Source: DATBVX01 sp963724625
Lineage (GTDB): Bacteria > Pseudomonadota > Gammaproteobacteria > Steroidobacterales > Steroidobacteraceae
NCBI GenBank assembly: GCA_963724625.1
Contig: CAVRVO010000013.1
Location: 186,001 to 250,000 of the forward strand
Direction of reading: 5' to 3'
Length of the DNA stretch: 64,000 bases
In this document: positions 1 to 8,731 of the stretch, piece by piece
Position numbering within the stretch: the stretch's first letter is position 1
How the letters are laid out: each line of letters begins with the position of its first letter
Notes under the pieces: generated by a model
The model's database searches: none
What the model saw: the letters and a program-made list of their open reading frames with translations, nothing else
What the model was told of the DNA's origin: nothing
Program-made: the position numbers and the translations under genes

Positions 1-375
1 CGCGAGCCACTCGACGCGGGTATCGCAGCACTGCAACGCAATCGTCGGCCCGTGCACGAGCTGGCCAGCGCTCTGATCCTCGCTGACGTTATTGAAGAGC
101 CCAATGCCTTGGGGGCGATTCGCGACTATGTCTTGAGTGATGGTCTGCTGCGCGAGCTTGCGCAGCCGCTCGACAGTACGCGCGGCCTGGATGACGACAC
201 ATTGCGACGCGTAGCAAAGCTGCTGGGCAGAGTGCTCTCGCGTCATCCGCGGTATCGCTGCGGCGAATGTGGGTTCGCGAGCCATGCGTGGTTCTGGCAG
301 TGTCCGGGCTGCAAGAACTGGGACAGCCTCAAGCCTGAACTGACTGCCGCCAGCCAGGCCGCAGTCGGCGAGTGA
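1..375 (+). CDS. lapB: LapB (YciM), lipopolysaccharide assembly protein B, C-terminal part
   Basis: The frame is open from the first base, so the gene starts upstream of the window and only the last 124 codons are present. LapB is an inner-membrane-anchored TPR protein that recruits FtsH to LpxC and so limits LPS synthesis. What is seen is the end of the helical repeat region followed by a C-terminal rubredoxin-like metal knuckle: a CGEC pair, then a WFWQCPGC pair, giving the four-cysteine site typical of the LapB C-terminus. It is followed by a comEA-like gene and galU in the same direction, as in several gammaproteobacteria. The identification rests on the tetracysteine module and its terminal position. 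Confidence 0.92.
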   Translation, partial: REPLDAGIAALQRNRRPVHELASALILADVIEEPNALGAIRDYVLSDGLLRELAQPLDSTRGLDDDTLRRVAKLLGRVLSRHPRYRCGECGFASHAWFWQCPGCKNWDSLKPELTAASQAAVGE

Positions 376-523
376 CAGAAGGTCGCACCGACGGTAGAAA
401 CTTCACGTTCGCGCCTCATTGGCGGATTCACGCGCAGCCACTACTGAAGGACATTGCCGGCTCGCGGCGTCGTGCCGCCTCGTCGACAAGGATCCCAAGC
501 GGAGTTCGACTCAAGGAGGAGCA

Positions 524-844
524 ATGAAGCGATCAATTCCGGCCATGGTGCTGGCGGGCCTGCTCGTAGCGGCGGGCGCGCTGGCCGACCCCGTAAATAT
601 CAACACTGCGGATGCCCGCACTTTGGCGAAAGAACTGAACGGCATCGGTCTGTCGCGTGCGCAGGCGATTGTCGACTACCGCGAGAAAAACGGACCGTTC
701 AAGAACGTAGATGAACTCGCCAAGGTGAAGGGCATCGGGATGAAGGTGGTCGAGCAGAATCGAGCCAACATCCGGGTGGAAAAGGCGGACAAGAACAAGG
801 CCGCGGCTGCGAAGCCGGCGGACAAGACAGCAGCGACCGAGTGA
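524..844 (+). CDS. ComEA-like helix-hairpin-helix protein, secreted
   Basis: A 106-residue protein with an N-terminal signal peptide (MKRSIPAMVLAGLLVAAGALA, cleavage near ALA-DP), then a ComEA-type helix-hairpin-helix pair (VNINTADARTLAKELNGIG and FKNVDELAKVKGIG), and a Lys/Ala-rich tail. The family binds DNA in the periplasm, in some species during DNA uptake; many gammaproteobacteria carry such a short stand-alone protein of unproven role. The start is set by the strong AAGGAGGA ribosome site at 513-520; an upstream extension to 419 lacks one and would hide the signal peptide. It sits between lapB and galU. Confidence 0.88.
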   Translation: MKRSIPAMVLAGLLVAAGALADPVNINTADARTLAKELNGIGLSRAQAIVDYREKNGPFKNVDELAKVKGIGMKVVEQNRANIRVEKADKNKAAAAKPADKTAATE

Positions 845-919
845 GGACAACGCGCGGTAGCGGATCGGGTGCAGCCATCGGGTATCATCGACAGAATCAA
901 TCTGCTGAACGAGATAGCC

Positions 920-1816
920 ATGGTGCCTTCCAGCCCGATCCGCGCCGCCGTTTTCCCAGTAGCGGGGCGCGGTACCCGCTTTCTGCCTGCGACCAAGGCA
1001 AGCCCCAAAGAGATGTTGCCCATCGTGGACAAGCCGCTGATCCAGTACGCGGCGGAGGAAGCCCTGTCTGCCGGTGCGCGCAATCTCGTGTTCATCACCG
1101 GCAGCTCCAAGCGCGCCATCGAGGATCATTTCGACTCCGATCACGAGCTTGAGTCCGCGCTCGAGGCCCAAGGTAAACATGAGTTGCTCGCATCCCTGCG
1201 TGGCATCCTGCCGTCATGGGCCTCATGCGTGTACATTCGCCAGCCGGCGCCGCTGGGATTGGGACATGCGGTTCTTTGCGCGCGACCGGTGGTGGGACAC
1301 GAGCCTTTCTTCGTGCATCTCGCGGATGACCTCATCGATGCGGAGATCCCCTGCTTGCGCCAGATGGCCAGCATCTACGAGCAGCATCACGCCAGTGTAC
1401 TGGGGGTTCAGCAAGTCCCGCGCAATGAGACCGACCGCTACGGCATCGTCGCGAGCAGCGCGGCCAATGGGCGGGTCAGTCGCGTCGAAAGTATTGTCGA
1501 GAAGCCCAAGCCCGCCGCCGCACCTTCAACCCTCGCGGTTGTCGGTCGCTACATATTGACGCCGCGCATCTTCGAGAAGCTCGAGACGACCGGACGTGGC
1601 GCAGGCGGGGAAATTCAGCTTACCGACGGTATCGCGGCGCTGCTCGCTGAGGAACCCGTGCTTGCCTATGAATTCATGGGGCGCCGCTATGACTGCGGCA
1701 GCAAGCTGGGCTACCTCCAGGCGACAGTGGAATACGCCTTGAACCACTCGAGTCTCGGCGCCGAATTCGAAAAGTATCTTCTCGAACTCGCAGCGGCACG
1801 ACCCAAGCGCGCCTGA
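920..1816 (+). CDS. galU: UTP--glucose-1-phosphate uridylyltransferase
   Basis: A 298-residue GalU, which makes UDP-glucose from UTP and glucose-1-phosphate for LPS, capsule and trehalose synthesis in the cytoplasm. The N-terminus carries the nucleotidyltransferase signature GRGTRFLPATKASPKEMLP followed by VDKPLIQY, and the middle has HLADDLID and GRYILTP, all standard for the family. The ATG at 920 fits the usual short lead before the signature; an in-frame GTG at 869 would add 17 residues with no family support. A 12-bp perfect hairpin lies about 85 bp downstream and may end transcription. Confidence 0.95.
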   Translation: MVPSSPIRAAVFPVAGRGTRFLPATKASPKEMLPIVDKPLIQYAAEEALSAGARNLVFITGSSKRAIEDHFDSDHELESALEAQGKHELLASLRGILPSWASCVYIRQPAPLGLGHAVLCARPVVGHEPFFVHLADDLIDAEIPCLRQMASIYEQHHASVLGVQQVPRNETDRYGIVASSAANGRVSRVESIVEKPKPAAAPSTLAVVGRYILTPRIFEKLETTGRGAGGEIQLTDGIAALLAEEPVLAYEFMGRRYDCGSKLGYLQATVEYALNHSSLGAEFEKYLLELAAARPKRA

Positions 1817-1902
1817 ATCCAGAAGAGAGTTGGGTGATGACGCAGACGGGCGATCCATGCCCGGCTGCCGGGCACTTCGCACTGCAGTCATCCTGATAAT
1901 GA

Positions 1903-1932
1903 TGAGCGGCGGGCGCTCGAGCCCGCCGCTCA
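1903..1932. terminator. Perfect 12-bp hairpin between convergent galU and histone-like gene
   Basis: TGAGCGGCGGGC pairs perfectly with GCCCGCCGCTCA around a 6-base loop. It lies between the 3' ends of two convergent genes, where a bidirectional terminator would be expected. Neither strand has a long T-run, so intrinsic termination would be weak. Confidence 0.55.
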
Positions 1933-1946
1933 ACCTCGGTATTGAC

Positions 1947-2330
1947 TCAGACCTTATCCGTAGCTGTCACGACTGCGGATTGCATGGCATCGGATGCGCT
2001 TTCGACGGCCGTGGTCGTGCCGACCACGGCGCTCGTGGCACCTTGCTCAACGGCTGAGGTGGCCTTATTGATTGAGACCGCGGCTTTCTTGATGGCGCGG
2101 TTCGCCGACTTTCGCACCCGGCGTGCAGTGCGCCGAGTTGCGCGGCCAACTTTACGAGCTACCCGACGCGTTCGGCGGGCAACTTTTCTCGCCACCTTAC
2201 GTGCGCTGCGTCCCAGTTTTCTGGCGGCCCTGCGCTGGCGTACTTTGGCTCTTACCGCGCGCTTGCGAGTAGTTCTTTTGGCCTTCTTGGCGCGGACCTT
2301 GCGACGGATTCGTGTCTTCTTTGCTGCCAT
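1947..2330 (-). CDS. Histone H1-like basic DNA-binding protein
   Basis: A 127-residue protein whose first about 80 residues are extremely rich in Arg, Lys and Ala (for example RKVARKVARRTRRVARKVG), with a nearly uncharged Ala/Thr/Ser/Val-rich tail ending SAVVTATDKV. This layout resembles bacterial histone H1-like proteins (Hc1/Hc2, AlgP tails), thought to compact the nucleoid or modulate transcription. The low-complexity composition makes homology assignment weak; the opposite strand also has a long frame over the same bases, but the minus-strand product has a sensible start (MAAKKTRIRRK) and the known family composition. It is convergent with galU. Confidence 0.7.
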   Translation of the reverse strand: MAAKKTRIRRKVRAKKAKRTTRKRAVRAKVRQRRAARKLGRSARKVARKVARRTRRVARKVGRATRRTARRVRKSANRAIKKAAVSINKATSAVEQGATSAVVGTTTAVESASDAMQSAVVTATDKV

Positions 2331-2511
2331 TGTCTGACCCCTTTACTGGATTTGCGTAAGGCGGATCGTCCAAATGCGACTGCGGCGTGCAGCCGCGCGT
2401 CGCGGAAGATGGTTCAAGACTCGTCGGGCGTAAGTGCCGGATTGAAATTCTCTGCTCAACAGTATCCGCATTCCGGCGCGACGGCGCCAGAGGAAAAATG
2501 CTCTGACAGGA

Positions 2512-2587
2512 TGGCTCCGCCGGGAGGACTCGAACCTCCGACCTGGGGATTAACAGTCCCTCGCTCTACCGACTGAGCTACGGCGGA
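2512..2587 (-). tRNA. tRNA-Asn (anticodon GTT)
   Basis: On the minus strand the sequence starts TCCGCCG and ends CGGCGGA-GCCA, giving a 7-bp acceptor stem with an encoded CCA. The anticodon loop reads CT-GTT-AA and the T-loop is GGTTCGAGTCC-like. Length is 76 nt including CCA. It lies 64 bp downstream of the minus-strand aminotransferase gene. Confidence 0.97.
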
Positions 2588-2651
2588 ACCGGAAAGGCGG
2601 CGAATTCTGCGGGAGCGACCCGGGGCCGTCAACCGACCCCCGAGCGCACAA

Positions 2652-3863
2652 TTACGCCGTCTTGACCCGGTTCACAGCGCTCCCGGTGAGGGCGCGGCGC
2701 ATCCGCCCGACCGCGTCCTCGAGCGTCGCCATGCTGCACGCAAACGACAGGCGGATGTGACCGGGAGCGCCAAAACCGGTGCCGGGTACGACCGCCACGC
2801 CAGCATTCGCGAGCAAGTATTCAGCAAAGACACCGTCGTCCTTGCAGCTGGTTGCACCCATCGCCCCGCTGACGTCGGCGAAGGCGTAGAACGTCCCTGC
2901 TCCCGGCAGGCAGGACACGCCGGGGAGGCCGTTGAGTCCCTGCACGATGAAGTCGTGCCGGGCCTTGAACTGGCGATTCATTTCCGCAACGCAGGTCTGG
3001 TCGCTGTTCAGCGCCACGGTCGCGGCCTTCTGGCTCATGCTCGCGGCATTGGACGTGGACTGACCTTGAATCGTCCCCATCGCTGTGATGACTTCCTGGG
3101 GTCCCCCGCAATAGCCGATGCGCCAGCCGGTCATCGCGTAGGCCTTCGAGCAGCCGTTGATCGTCACAGTACGGTCATAGAGCGCTGGCACGGCTGTGAC
3201 CAGGCTGCAAAACGGCTCGGTACCCCAATAGATGTGCTCGTACATATCGTCAGTGCCGATCACGATGCGCGGATGAGCCAGGAGCACCTCGCCAAGGGCG
3301 ATGAGCTCAGCGCGCGTGTACGCTGCACCAGTGGGATTGCACGGGCTATTAAGGAGAAAGAGCCGGGTTCGGGGCGTGATCGCGGCAGCCAGCTGGGACG
3401 GCGTGATCTTGTAGCCCTGATCTGCTCCGGCGAACACCGTTACCGGTTTGCCGTCCGAGAGCAAGACCATGTCCGGGTACGACACCCAGTAGGGTGCCGG
3501 GATGATGGCCTCATCGTCCGGGTCGAGGATGGCGGCGCAAAGGTTGTAGACAGTCTGCTTGGCGCCACTCGATACGAGGACCTGCGCGCGCGAGTACTCG
3601 AGGCCATTGTCACGCCTGAACTTGGCAATGATCGCGTCCTTGAGCTCGTTGATGCCTTCGACCGCGGTATAGCGCGTGAAGCCGGAGCGAATCGCCGCGA
3701 CGCCCGCATCCGCGATATGAATCGGCGTGTCGAAGTCCGGCTCGCCCGCGCCGAGGCCGATGATGTCGTGACCTTCCGCCTTGAGGCGCGCAGCTCGCGC
3801 CGTGACCGCCAAAGTCGGAGAGGGCTTCACGCGTTGAACGCGCCGGGAGACTGGTACACTCAC
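2652..3863 (-). CDS. Fold-type I PLP aminotransferase (aspartate aminotransferase family)
   Basis: A 403-residue class I/II aminotransferase of the AspB/AAT-Ib type, probably aspartate:2-oxoglutarate transaminase. Visible marks are the N-terminal GLGAGEPDFDTP, the substrate-loop region SPCNPTGAAYTRAEL, the PLP-binding lysine in SKAYAMTGWRIGY, and the C-terminal RLSFA arginine region. Length matches the family (about 400). It is divergent from uvrB with only 69 bp between start codons, so the two promoters must share that gap. Substrate could also include prephenate or other dicarboxylic/aromatic acids, since Ib enzymes are broad. Confidence 0.88.
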   Translation of the reverse strand: MSVPVSRRVQRVKPSPTLAVTARAARLKAEGHDIIGLGAGEPDFDTPIHIADAGVAAIRSGFTRYTAVEGINELKDAIIAKFRRDNGLEYSRAQVLVSSGAKQTVYNLCAAILDPDDEAIIPAPYWVSYPDMVLLSDGKPVTVFAGADQGYKITPSQLAAAITPRTRLFLLNSPCNPTGAAYTRAELIALGEVLLAHPRIVIGTDDMYEHIYWGTEPFCSLVTAVPALYDRTVTINGCSKAYAMTGWRIGYCGGPQEVITAMGTIQGQSTSNAASMSQKAATVALNSDQTCVAEMNRQFKARHDFIVQGLNGLPGVSCLPGAGTFYAFADVSGAMGATSCKDDGVFAEYLLANAGVAVVPGTGFGAPGHIRLSFACSMATLEDAVGRMRRALTGSAVNRVKTA

Positions 3864-3932
3864 TGGTCACCACCGCGAAGTTGAGTCAGCGCCTAGTTTA
3901 GGGCTTCCGCCCAGTCAGCGCACCGATCACAG

Positions 3933-5954
3933 ATGGACAAGCAACCCGAGTTCGAACTCACCGCAGGCTATCGTCCGGCGGGCGATCAGCCTGAAGCGAT
4001 CGCCAAGCTGATCGACGGTCTGACCAACGGGCTGTCGCACCAGACGCTGCTGGGAGTCACAGGCTCGGGCAAGACATTCACGATCGCCAACGTGATCGAA
4101 GCCGTGCAACGGCCGACGCTGGTGCTCGCGCACAACAAGACCCTTGCGGCGCAACTGTACGGGGAATTCCGCGAGTTTTTTCCGCGCAGTGCGGTCGAAT
4201 ACTTTGTTTCCTACTATGACTACTACCAGCCGGAAGCGTACGTACCCTCATCGGATACCTACATCGAGAAGGACGCTTCCATCAACGAGCACATCGAACA
4301 GATGCGCTTGTCTGCGACCAAGGCACTGCTGGAGCGCCCGGACTCGATCATCGTGGCCACGGTTTCTGCGATCTACGGCCTGGGCGATCCACAGGCATAC
4401 CTCAGCATGGTGCTGCATCTGGTGCGCGGCGAGCCACTCGATCAGCGCAAGCTCCTGCGTCGCCTCGCGGACATGCAGTACACACGCAACGAGCTGGACT
4501 TGTCGCAGGGCACCTACCGAGTGCGTGGCGATGTCATCGACATCTTCCCGGCGGAGGCCGAGCGGGAGGCGGTTCGCGTGGAACTGTTCGACGACAAGGT
4601 CGAGTCCCTGAGTTATTTCGACCCGCTGACGGGAGAAGTGTCGCGCAAGGTGCCGCGACTTACGGTGTTTCCATCGACACACTACGTCACGCCCAAGGAA
4701 CGAATCACGGGTGCGCTCGACCAGATCCGTGACGAGCTGCGTGGCCGGCTACTGGAGCTGCGCTCCGCCGGCAAGCTCGTCGAGGCACAGCGCCTGGAGC
4801 AGCGCACGCGCTTCGACCTGGAGATGATGAACGAAGTCGGTTACTGCGCGGGAATCGAGAACTACTCGAGGTACCTGTCAGGACGCCAGGCAGGGGAGCC
4901 ACCTCCGTGCCTGTTCGATTACCTGCCGCGCAACGCGCTGCTGGTCATCGATGAGAGCCACCAGACGATTCCACAGCTCGGTGCGATGTACCGCGGCGAT
5001 CGGTCACGCAAGGAAACTCTGGTCGAATACGGGTTTCGACTGCCTTCGGCGCTCGATAACCGGCCGCTGCGCTTTGATGAGTTCGAACAAATGGCTCCGC
5101 AGGCGATTTTCGTGTCCGCAACCCCTGGGCCGTACGAACGACAACGGTCAGGACAGATCGTTGAGCAGGTCGTCCGCCCGACCGGCCTCGTCGACCCCCA
5201 GGTTGAGATCCGCCCCGTACGCACGCAGGTGGATGATGTGCTCTCCGAGATCAACCTGCGCGTAGCCCTGCAGGAGCGCGTGCTGATTACCACACTTACC
5301 AAGCGGATGGCCGAGGACCTCACGGACTACCTGCACGAACACGGCGTGCGGGTGCGTTATCTGCATTCAGATATCGAGACTGTCGAACGCACTGAACTCA
5401 TTCGCGATCTCAGACTCGGGAAGTTCGACGTGTTGGTGGGAATCAACTTGTTGCGCGAGGGCCTCGACATGCCCGAGGTGTCGCTGGTCGCGATACTGGA
5501 TGCGGACAAGGAGGGATTCCTGCGTTCGGAAGGATCACTGATCCAGACGATCGGCAGGGCGGCGCGCAACCTGCGGGGCAGGGCGATCCTTTACGCCGAT
5601 CAGATCACCGGATCCATTCAACGAGCGATGCAGGAAACCGAACGCCGCCGTAACAGGCAGATCGAGTTCAACGAGCACCATGGCATTACGCCGCGGGGCA
5701 TCATCAAGTCCGTCACCGACATCATGGAGGGGGCGCGTTTTGAGGCCGCCGGACGTGATCGCCGGGTTGCCGAGGAAACGCCGCGCTACGAGCGCCTGGC
5801 GCCGGAACAGATTCTCAAGCGCATCCGAAAACTCGAGCAGGAAATGTTTCGCCTCGCGCGCAACCTGGAGTTCGAGGAAGCAGCGCGGATCCGCGACGAA
5901 ATCGCGGTATTGCGCAAGGCCGAACTGGGCCTGCCGGATACCAAGGCGGGCTAG
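3933..5954 (+). CDS. uvrB: UvrABC excision nuclease subunit B
   Basis: A 673-residue UvrB, the damage-verifying helicase-like subunit of nucleotide excision repair. It has the Walker A motif GVTGSGKTFT near residue 40, the beta-hairpin region YFVSYYDYYQPEAYVPSSD that clamps DNA, the helicase motif VIDESH, the SATPGPYE motif, QTIGRAARN near residue 540, and a C-terminal UVR coiled-coil (about residues 630-665) that contacts UvrA and UvrC. Full length for the family. No clear CTGT-N8-ACAG LexA box is seen in the short divergent promoter region, so SOS control is not supported by the sequence. Confidence 0.98.
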   Translation: MDKQPEFELTAGYRPAGDQPEAIAKLIDGLTNGLSHQTLLGVTGSGKTFTIANVIEAVQRPTLVLAHNKTLAAQLYGEFREFFPRSAVEYFVSYYDYYQPEAYVPSSDTYIEKDASINEHIEQMRLSATKALLERPDSIIVATVSAIYGLGDPQAYLSMVLHLVRGEPLDQRKLLRRLADMQYTRNELDLSQGTYRVRGDVIDIFPAEAEREAVRVELFDDKVESLSYFDPLTGEVSRKVPRLTVFPSTHYVTPKERITGALDQIRDELRGRLLELRSAGKLVEAQRLEQRTRFDLEMMNEVGYCAGIENYSRYLSGRQAGEPPPCLFDYLPRNALLVIDESHQTIPQLGAMYRGDRSRKETLVEYGFRLPSALDNRPLRFDEFEQMAPQAIFVSATPGPYERQRSGQIVEQVVRPTGLVDPQVEIRPVRTQVDDVLSEINLRVALQERVLITTLTKRMAEDLTDYLHEHGVRVRYLHSDIETVERTELIRDLRLGKFDVLVGINLLREGLDMPEVSLVAILDADKEGFLRSEGSLIQTIGRAARNLRGRAILYADQITGSIQRAMQETERRRNRQIEFNEHHGITPRGIIKSVTDIMEGARFEAAGRDRRVAEETPRYERLAPEQILKRIRKLEQEMFRLARNLEFEEAARIRDEIAVLRKAELGLPDTKAG

Positions 5955-6029
5955 CCGGGTCGCCTTGCTTGCACGGCACAGGGTCGTTCAGTATCTTTGG
6001 CGCCCCTTTTTTGACAGGAAGTCTGAGAC

Positions 6030-6104
6030 GGGCGCGTAGCTCAGCGGTAGAGCATCGCCTCGACAAGGCGAGGGTCGCTGGTTCGATCCCAGCCGCGCCC
6101 ACCA
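6030..6104 (+). tRNA. tRNA-Val (anticodon GAC)
   Basis: GGGCGCG pairs with CGCGCCC; the anticodon stem TCGCC/GGCGA encloses loop TC-GAC-AA; the T-arm is GCTGG-TTCGATC-CCAGC; encoded ACCA end. 75 nt. It is followed 8 bp later by an intrinsic terminator. Confidence 0.97.
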
Positions 6105-6112
6105 GAAAGACG

Positions 6113-6146
6113 AAGGGCGGTCTCACTGACGGGAGCGCCCTTTTTT
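6113..6146 (+). terminator. Rho-independent terminator after tRNA-Val
   Basis: AAGGGCG (6113-6119) pairs with CGCCCTT (6136-6142) and runs into six T residues (6141-6146). It separates tRNA-Val from thrS. Confidence 0.88.
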
Positions 6147-6172
6147 GTTGCTGATGTGATCAAGAGCGCCCG

Positions 6173-8101
6173 ATGCCCGTTATCACCTTGCCCGATGGCA
6201 GCCAGAAGCACTTCGATCGTCCGGTGACGATCGATGAAGTGGCGGGCAGCATTGGCGCGGGCCTGCGCCGTGCAGCGCTTGCGGGCAAGGTCGACGGCAA
6301 GATCGTCGACACTTCCTTCGTGATCAGCCGGGACGCCAAGCTGAGTATCGTCACCGATCGCGATCCGGAAGGACTCGAGGTCATCCGCCATTCGACTGCC
6401 CACTTGCTGGCGCAAGCAGTCAAGCAACTGTTTCCGGAGGCGCAGGTGACGATCGGCCCGGTGATCGAGGACGGTTTTTACTACGATTTTGCGTTCAAAC
6501 GACCCTTCACGCCGGAGGATCTGGCCGCGATCGAGACCCGCATGCACGAGATTTCGAATGCGGATCTGAAGGTCAACCGCACGGTAATGGCGCGCGATGA
6601 GGCGGTCGCGTTTTTTCGCAAACAAGGCGAGATCTACAAGGCGGAAATCATTGCTTCCATTCCTGCCAACGAAGAAATCAGTCTGTACGGGCAGGGTGAT
6701 TTCATCGACCTGTGTCGCGGCCCTCACGTACCGAGCACCGGGAAGCTCAAGGCCTTCAAGCTCATGAAGGTCGCCGGCGCGTACTGGCGAGGCGATTCGC
6801 GTAACGAGATGTTGCAACGGATCTACGGTACCGCCTGGGCCGACGACAAAGCCCTCAAAGCCTACCTGCTGAGGCTGGAAGAGGCGGAAAAGCGCGATCA
6901 CCGGCGCATCGGCAAGGAACAGGATCTGTTCCATTTTCAGGAGGAAGCGCCGGGCGCCGTTTTCTGGCATCCGAAGGGCTGGACCATTTTCCAGACCCTG
7001 ATTCGCTACATGCGCGAGCGGCAGGCCGATGCCGGCTTCACGGAAGTGAACGCCCCGGAAATGATGGACGTGAGCCTCTGGCAGCAGTCTGGTCATCTCG
7101 AGAAGTTCGGCGAGAACATGTATCTGACGCGCACACCGGACGAGCGTGTGTATGCGATCAAGCCGATGAACTGTCCGGGCCACATCCAGATCTTCAAGCA
7201 TGGCCTGCGCAGCTATCGCGAACTGCCAGTGCGCCTCGCGGAGTTCGGCAAGCTCCATCGCTACGAACCTTCCGGCGCCCTGCACGGGTTGATGCGAGTG
7301 CGTGCGTTTACTCAGGACGATGCGCACATCTTCTGCATGGAAGAGCAGGTGGCGGTCGAATCTGCGGCCGTGATCAACCTGCTGATGTCGATCTATAGGG
7401 ACTTCGGCTTCGAAGAAGTGCGCGTCAAGTTCGCCGATCGCCCACTCAAGCGGGTGGGTGACGATGCGACCTGGGACCGCGCCGAAGCCGCCCTGAGGGC
7501 TGCGGCCGTCGCGGCTGGAATCGAATGTGAGCTGAATCCGGGAGAGGGCGCGTTTTACGGACCGAAACTGGAATTCGTGCTGCGCGATGCGATCGGGCGC
7601 GACTGGCAGTGCGGGACCTTGCAAGTCGACCTCAATATGCCGGGAAGGCTGGGCGCGACCTACATCGGCGATGACAGCCAGAAGCACACGCCAATCATGT
7701 TGCACCAGGCGATATTCGGGTCGCTGGAGCGCTTTCTCGGCATCCTGATCGAACATCATGCAGGCCGACTGCCCAGCTGGCTGTCCCCGGTGCAGGCGGT
7801 GGTGCTCAATATCACCGAGAAACAGGCGCAATACGTGCGGCAGGCAGCTGAAATCCTGAAAAATCAGGGGGTTCGGGTCGAAACAGATTTGCGAAACGAG
7901 AAGGTGGGCTTTAAAATCCGCGAGCACACGTTGCAGCGCATCCCGTACCTTCTGGTGGCGGGCGACAGGGAAGTCGAATCGAATTCACTGGCCGTGCGCA
8001 CGCGCAACGGGAAAGACCTCGGAACGATGCCGCTCGACGCGCTCGCCCAGCGTCTGTCCCGCGAAGTCGCGAGCCGCGGCCGTACTGTTTTGGAGGATTG
8101 A
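6173..8101 (+). CDS. thrS: Threonine--tRNA ligase
   Basis: A 642-residue threonyl-tRNA synthetase charging tRNA-Thr. Order seen: N-terminal TGS domain (MPVITLPDGSQ), the editing domain with HSTAHLLAQAV and RGPHVPSTG, the class II catalytic core with the zinc cysteine in KPMNCPGH, motif 2 and motif 3 regions, and the C-terminal anticodon-binding domain ending QRLSREVASRGRTVLED. Length matches E. coli ThrRS (642). Its 3' end contains the Shine-Dalgarno sequence of infC, and the thrS stop lies three bases before the infC start, so the two are translationally close. Confidence 0.98.
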   Translation: MPVITLPDGSQKHFDRPVTIDEVAGSIGAGLRRAALAGKVDGKIVDTSFVISRDAKLSIVTDRDPEGLEVIRHSTAHLLAQAVKQLFPEAQVTIGPVIEDGFYYDFAFKRPFTPEDLAAIETRMHEISNADLKVNRTVMARDEAVAFFRKQGEIYKAEIIASIPANEEISLYGQGDFIDLCRGPHVPSTGKLKAFKLMKVAGAYWRGDSRNEMLQRIYGTAWADDKALKAYLLRLEEAEKRDHRRIGKEQDLFHFQEEAPGAVFWHPKGWTIFQTLIRYMRERQADAGFTEVNAPEMMDVSLWQQSGHLEKFGENMYLTRTPDERVYAIKPMNCPGHIQIFKHGLRSYRELPVRLAEFGKLHRYEPSGALHGLMRVRAFTQDDAHIFCMEEQVAVESAAVINLLMSIYRDFGFEEVRVKFADRPLKRVGDDATWDRAEAALRAAAVAAGIECELNPGEGAFYGPKLEFVLRDAIGRDWQCGTLQVDLNMPGRLGATYIGDDSQKHTPIMLHQAIFGSLERFLGILIEHHAGRLPSWLSPVQAVVLNITEKQAQYVRQAAEILKNQGVRVETDLRNEKVGFKIREHTLQRIPYLLVAGDREVESNSLAVRTRNGKDLGTMPLDALAQRLSREVASRGRTVLED

Positions 8102-8107
8102 AGTATC
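8092..8107 (+). promoter_or_regulatory. Shine-Dalgarno and non-canonical AUC start of infC
   Basis: GGAGGA at 8092-8097 lies inside the last codons of thrS and stands 7 bases before ATC at 8105-8107. No ATG or GTG in frame occurs before 8192, which would cut away a conserved N-terminal segment. Non-AUG (AUU/AUC) starts on infC are the known basis of IF3 autoregulation, since IF3 rejects them. Confidence 0.82.
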
Positions 8108-8623
8108 GCGACAGCTAAGCGCGTCAGGCGCAATGAAGAGATCTCCGCTCCGTCGGTACGCGTCATCGACGCAGATGGTGGGCAGGCAGGAGTGATGACC
8201 CGCAACGAGGCTCTGCAGATGGCCACTGCGGCGGAACTGGATCTGGTCGAAGTCTCGCCGACTGCCGAGCCACCAGTGTGCCGCATCATGGACTTCGGCA
8301 AATTCCTGTTCGAGCAGAACAAGAAGGCACACTCCGCGCGGCGCAAGCAGAAGACGATACACATCAAGGAAGTGAAGTTTCGGCCCGGAACCGAGGAGGC
8401 TGACTACCAGGTCAAGCTGCGCAATCTCCTCAGGTTCCTGTCGGAAGGCGACAAGGCCAAGGTGACGTTACGTTTCCGCGGCCGTGAAATGGTGCACCAG
8501 GACATCGGACGCAAGCTCCTCGATCGCGTGCAGCAAGACCTGGCAGGACATGCCATGGTCGAGCAGCAGCCGCTGATGGAGGGCAAGCAGATGGTGATGC
8601 TGTTCGCACCAAAAAAGAAGTGA
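8105..8623 (+). CDS. infC: Translation initiation factor IF-3
   Basis: IF3 binds the 30S subunit, prevents premature 50S joining and proofreads the start codon. Reading from the AUC at 8105 gives 172 residues beginning (M)ATAKRVRRNEEI, close to the usual 175-180. The N-domain shows DLVEVSPTAEPPVCRIMDFG, the linker is basic (HSARRKQKTIHIKEVKF), and the C-domain ends MVMLFAPKKK. A start at the GTG 8192 would give only 143 residues and lose the first strand of the N-domain, so AUC is preferred. It lies between thrS and the L35/L20 genes in the standard order. Confidence 0.93.
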   Translation: MATAKRVRRNEEISAPSVRVIDADGGQAGVMTRNEALQMATAAELDLVEVSPTAEPPVCRIMDFGKFLFEQNKKAHSARRKQKTIHIKEVKFRPGTEEADYQVKLRNLLRFLSEGDKAKVTLRFRGREMVHQDIGRKLLDRVQQDLAGHAMVEQQPLMEGKQMVMLFAPKKK

Positions 8624-8731
8624 GCGATCGCTCGTCCCTCGCGGGACGTTGATCGCACCGCCCGTAGCGGCGGCGTGCCGGTGATTCGGTGCGCCACCTG
8701 TGATCGGGCTAAACGAAAGAGGTAAAGATCG

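Noticed and set aside
1942..2337. Plus-strand 131-residue frame over the histone-like gene
   Set aside because: Same bases read backwards; composition (Arg/Thr/Leu-rich) fits no family and the minus product has the H1-like layout.
3864..3932. LexA/SOS box upstream of uvrB
   Set aside because: No CTGT-N8-ACAG or TTAGTA-N6-TACTA palindrome is present in the 69-bp gap.
5815..6126. Minus-strand frame of 103 residues containing AAGIEPATLALSRRCS
   Set aside because: It is the antisense of tRNA-Val and of the uvrB end; this peptide string is a well-known false protein from tRNA-spanning frames.
6041..7927. 628-residue minus-strand frame opposite thrS
   Set aside because: High-GC shadow of thrS with no family features; the plus strand is an unmistakable ThrRS.
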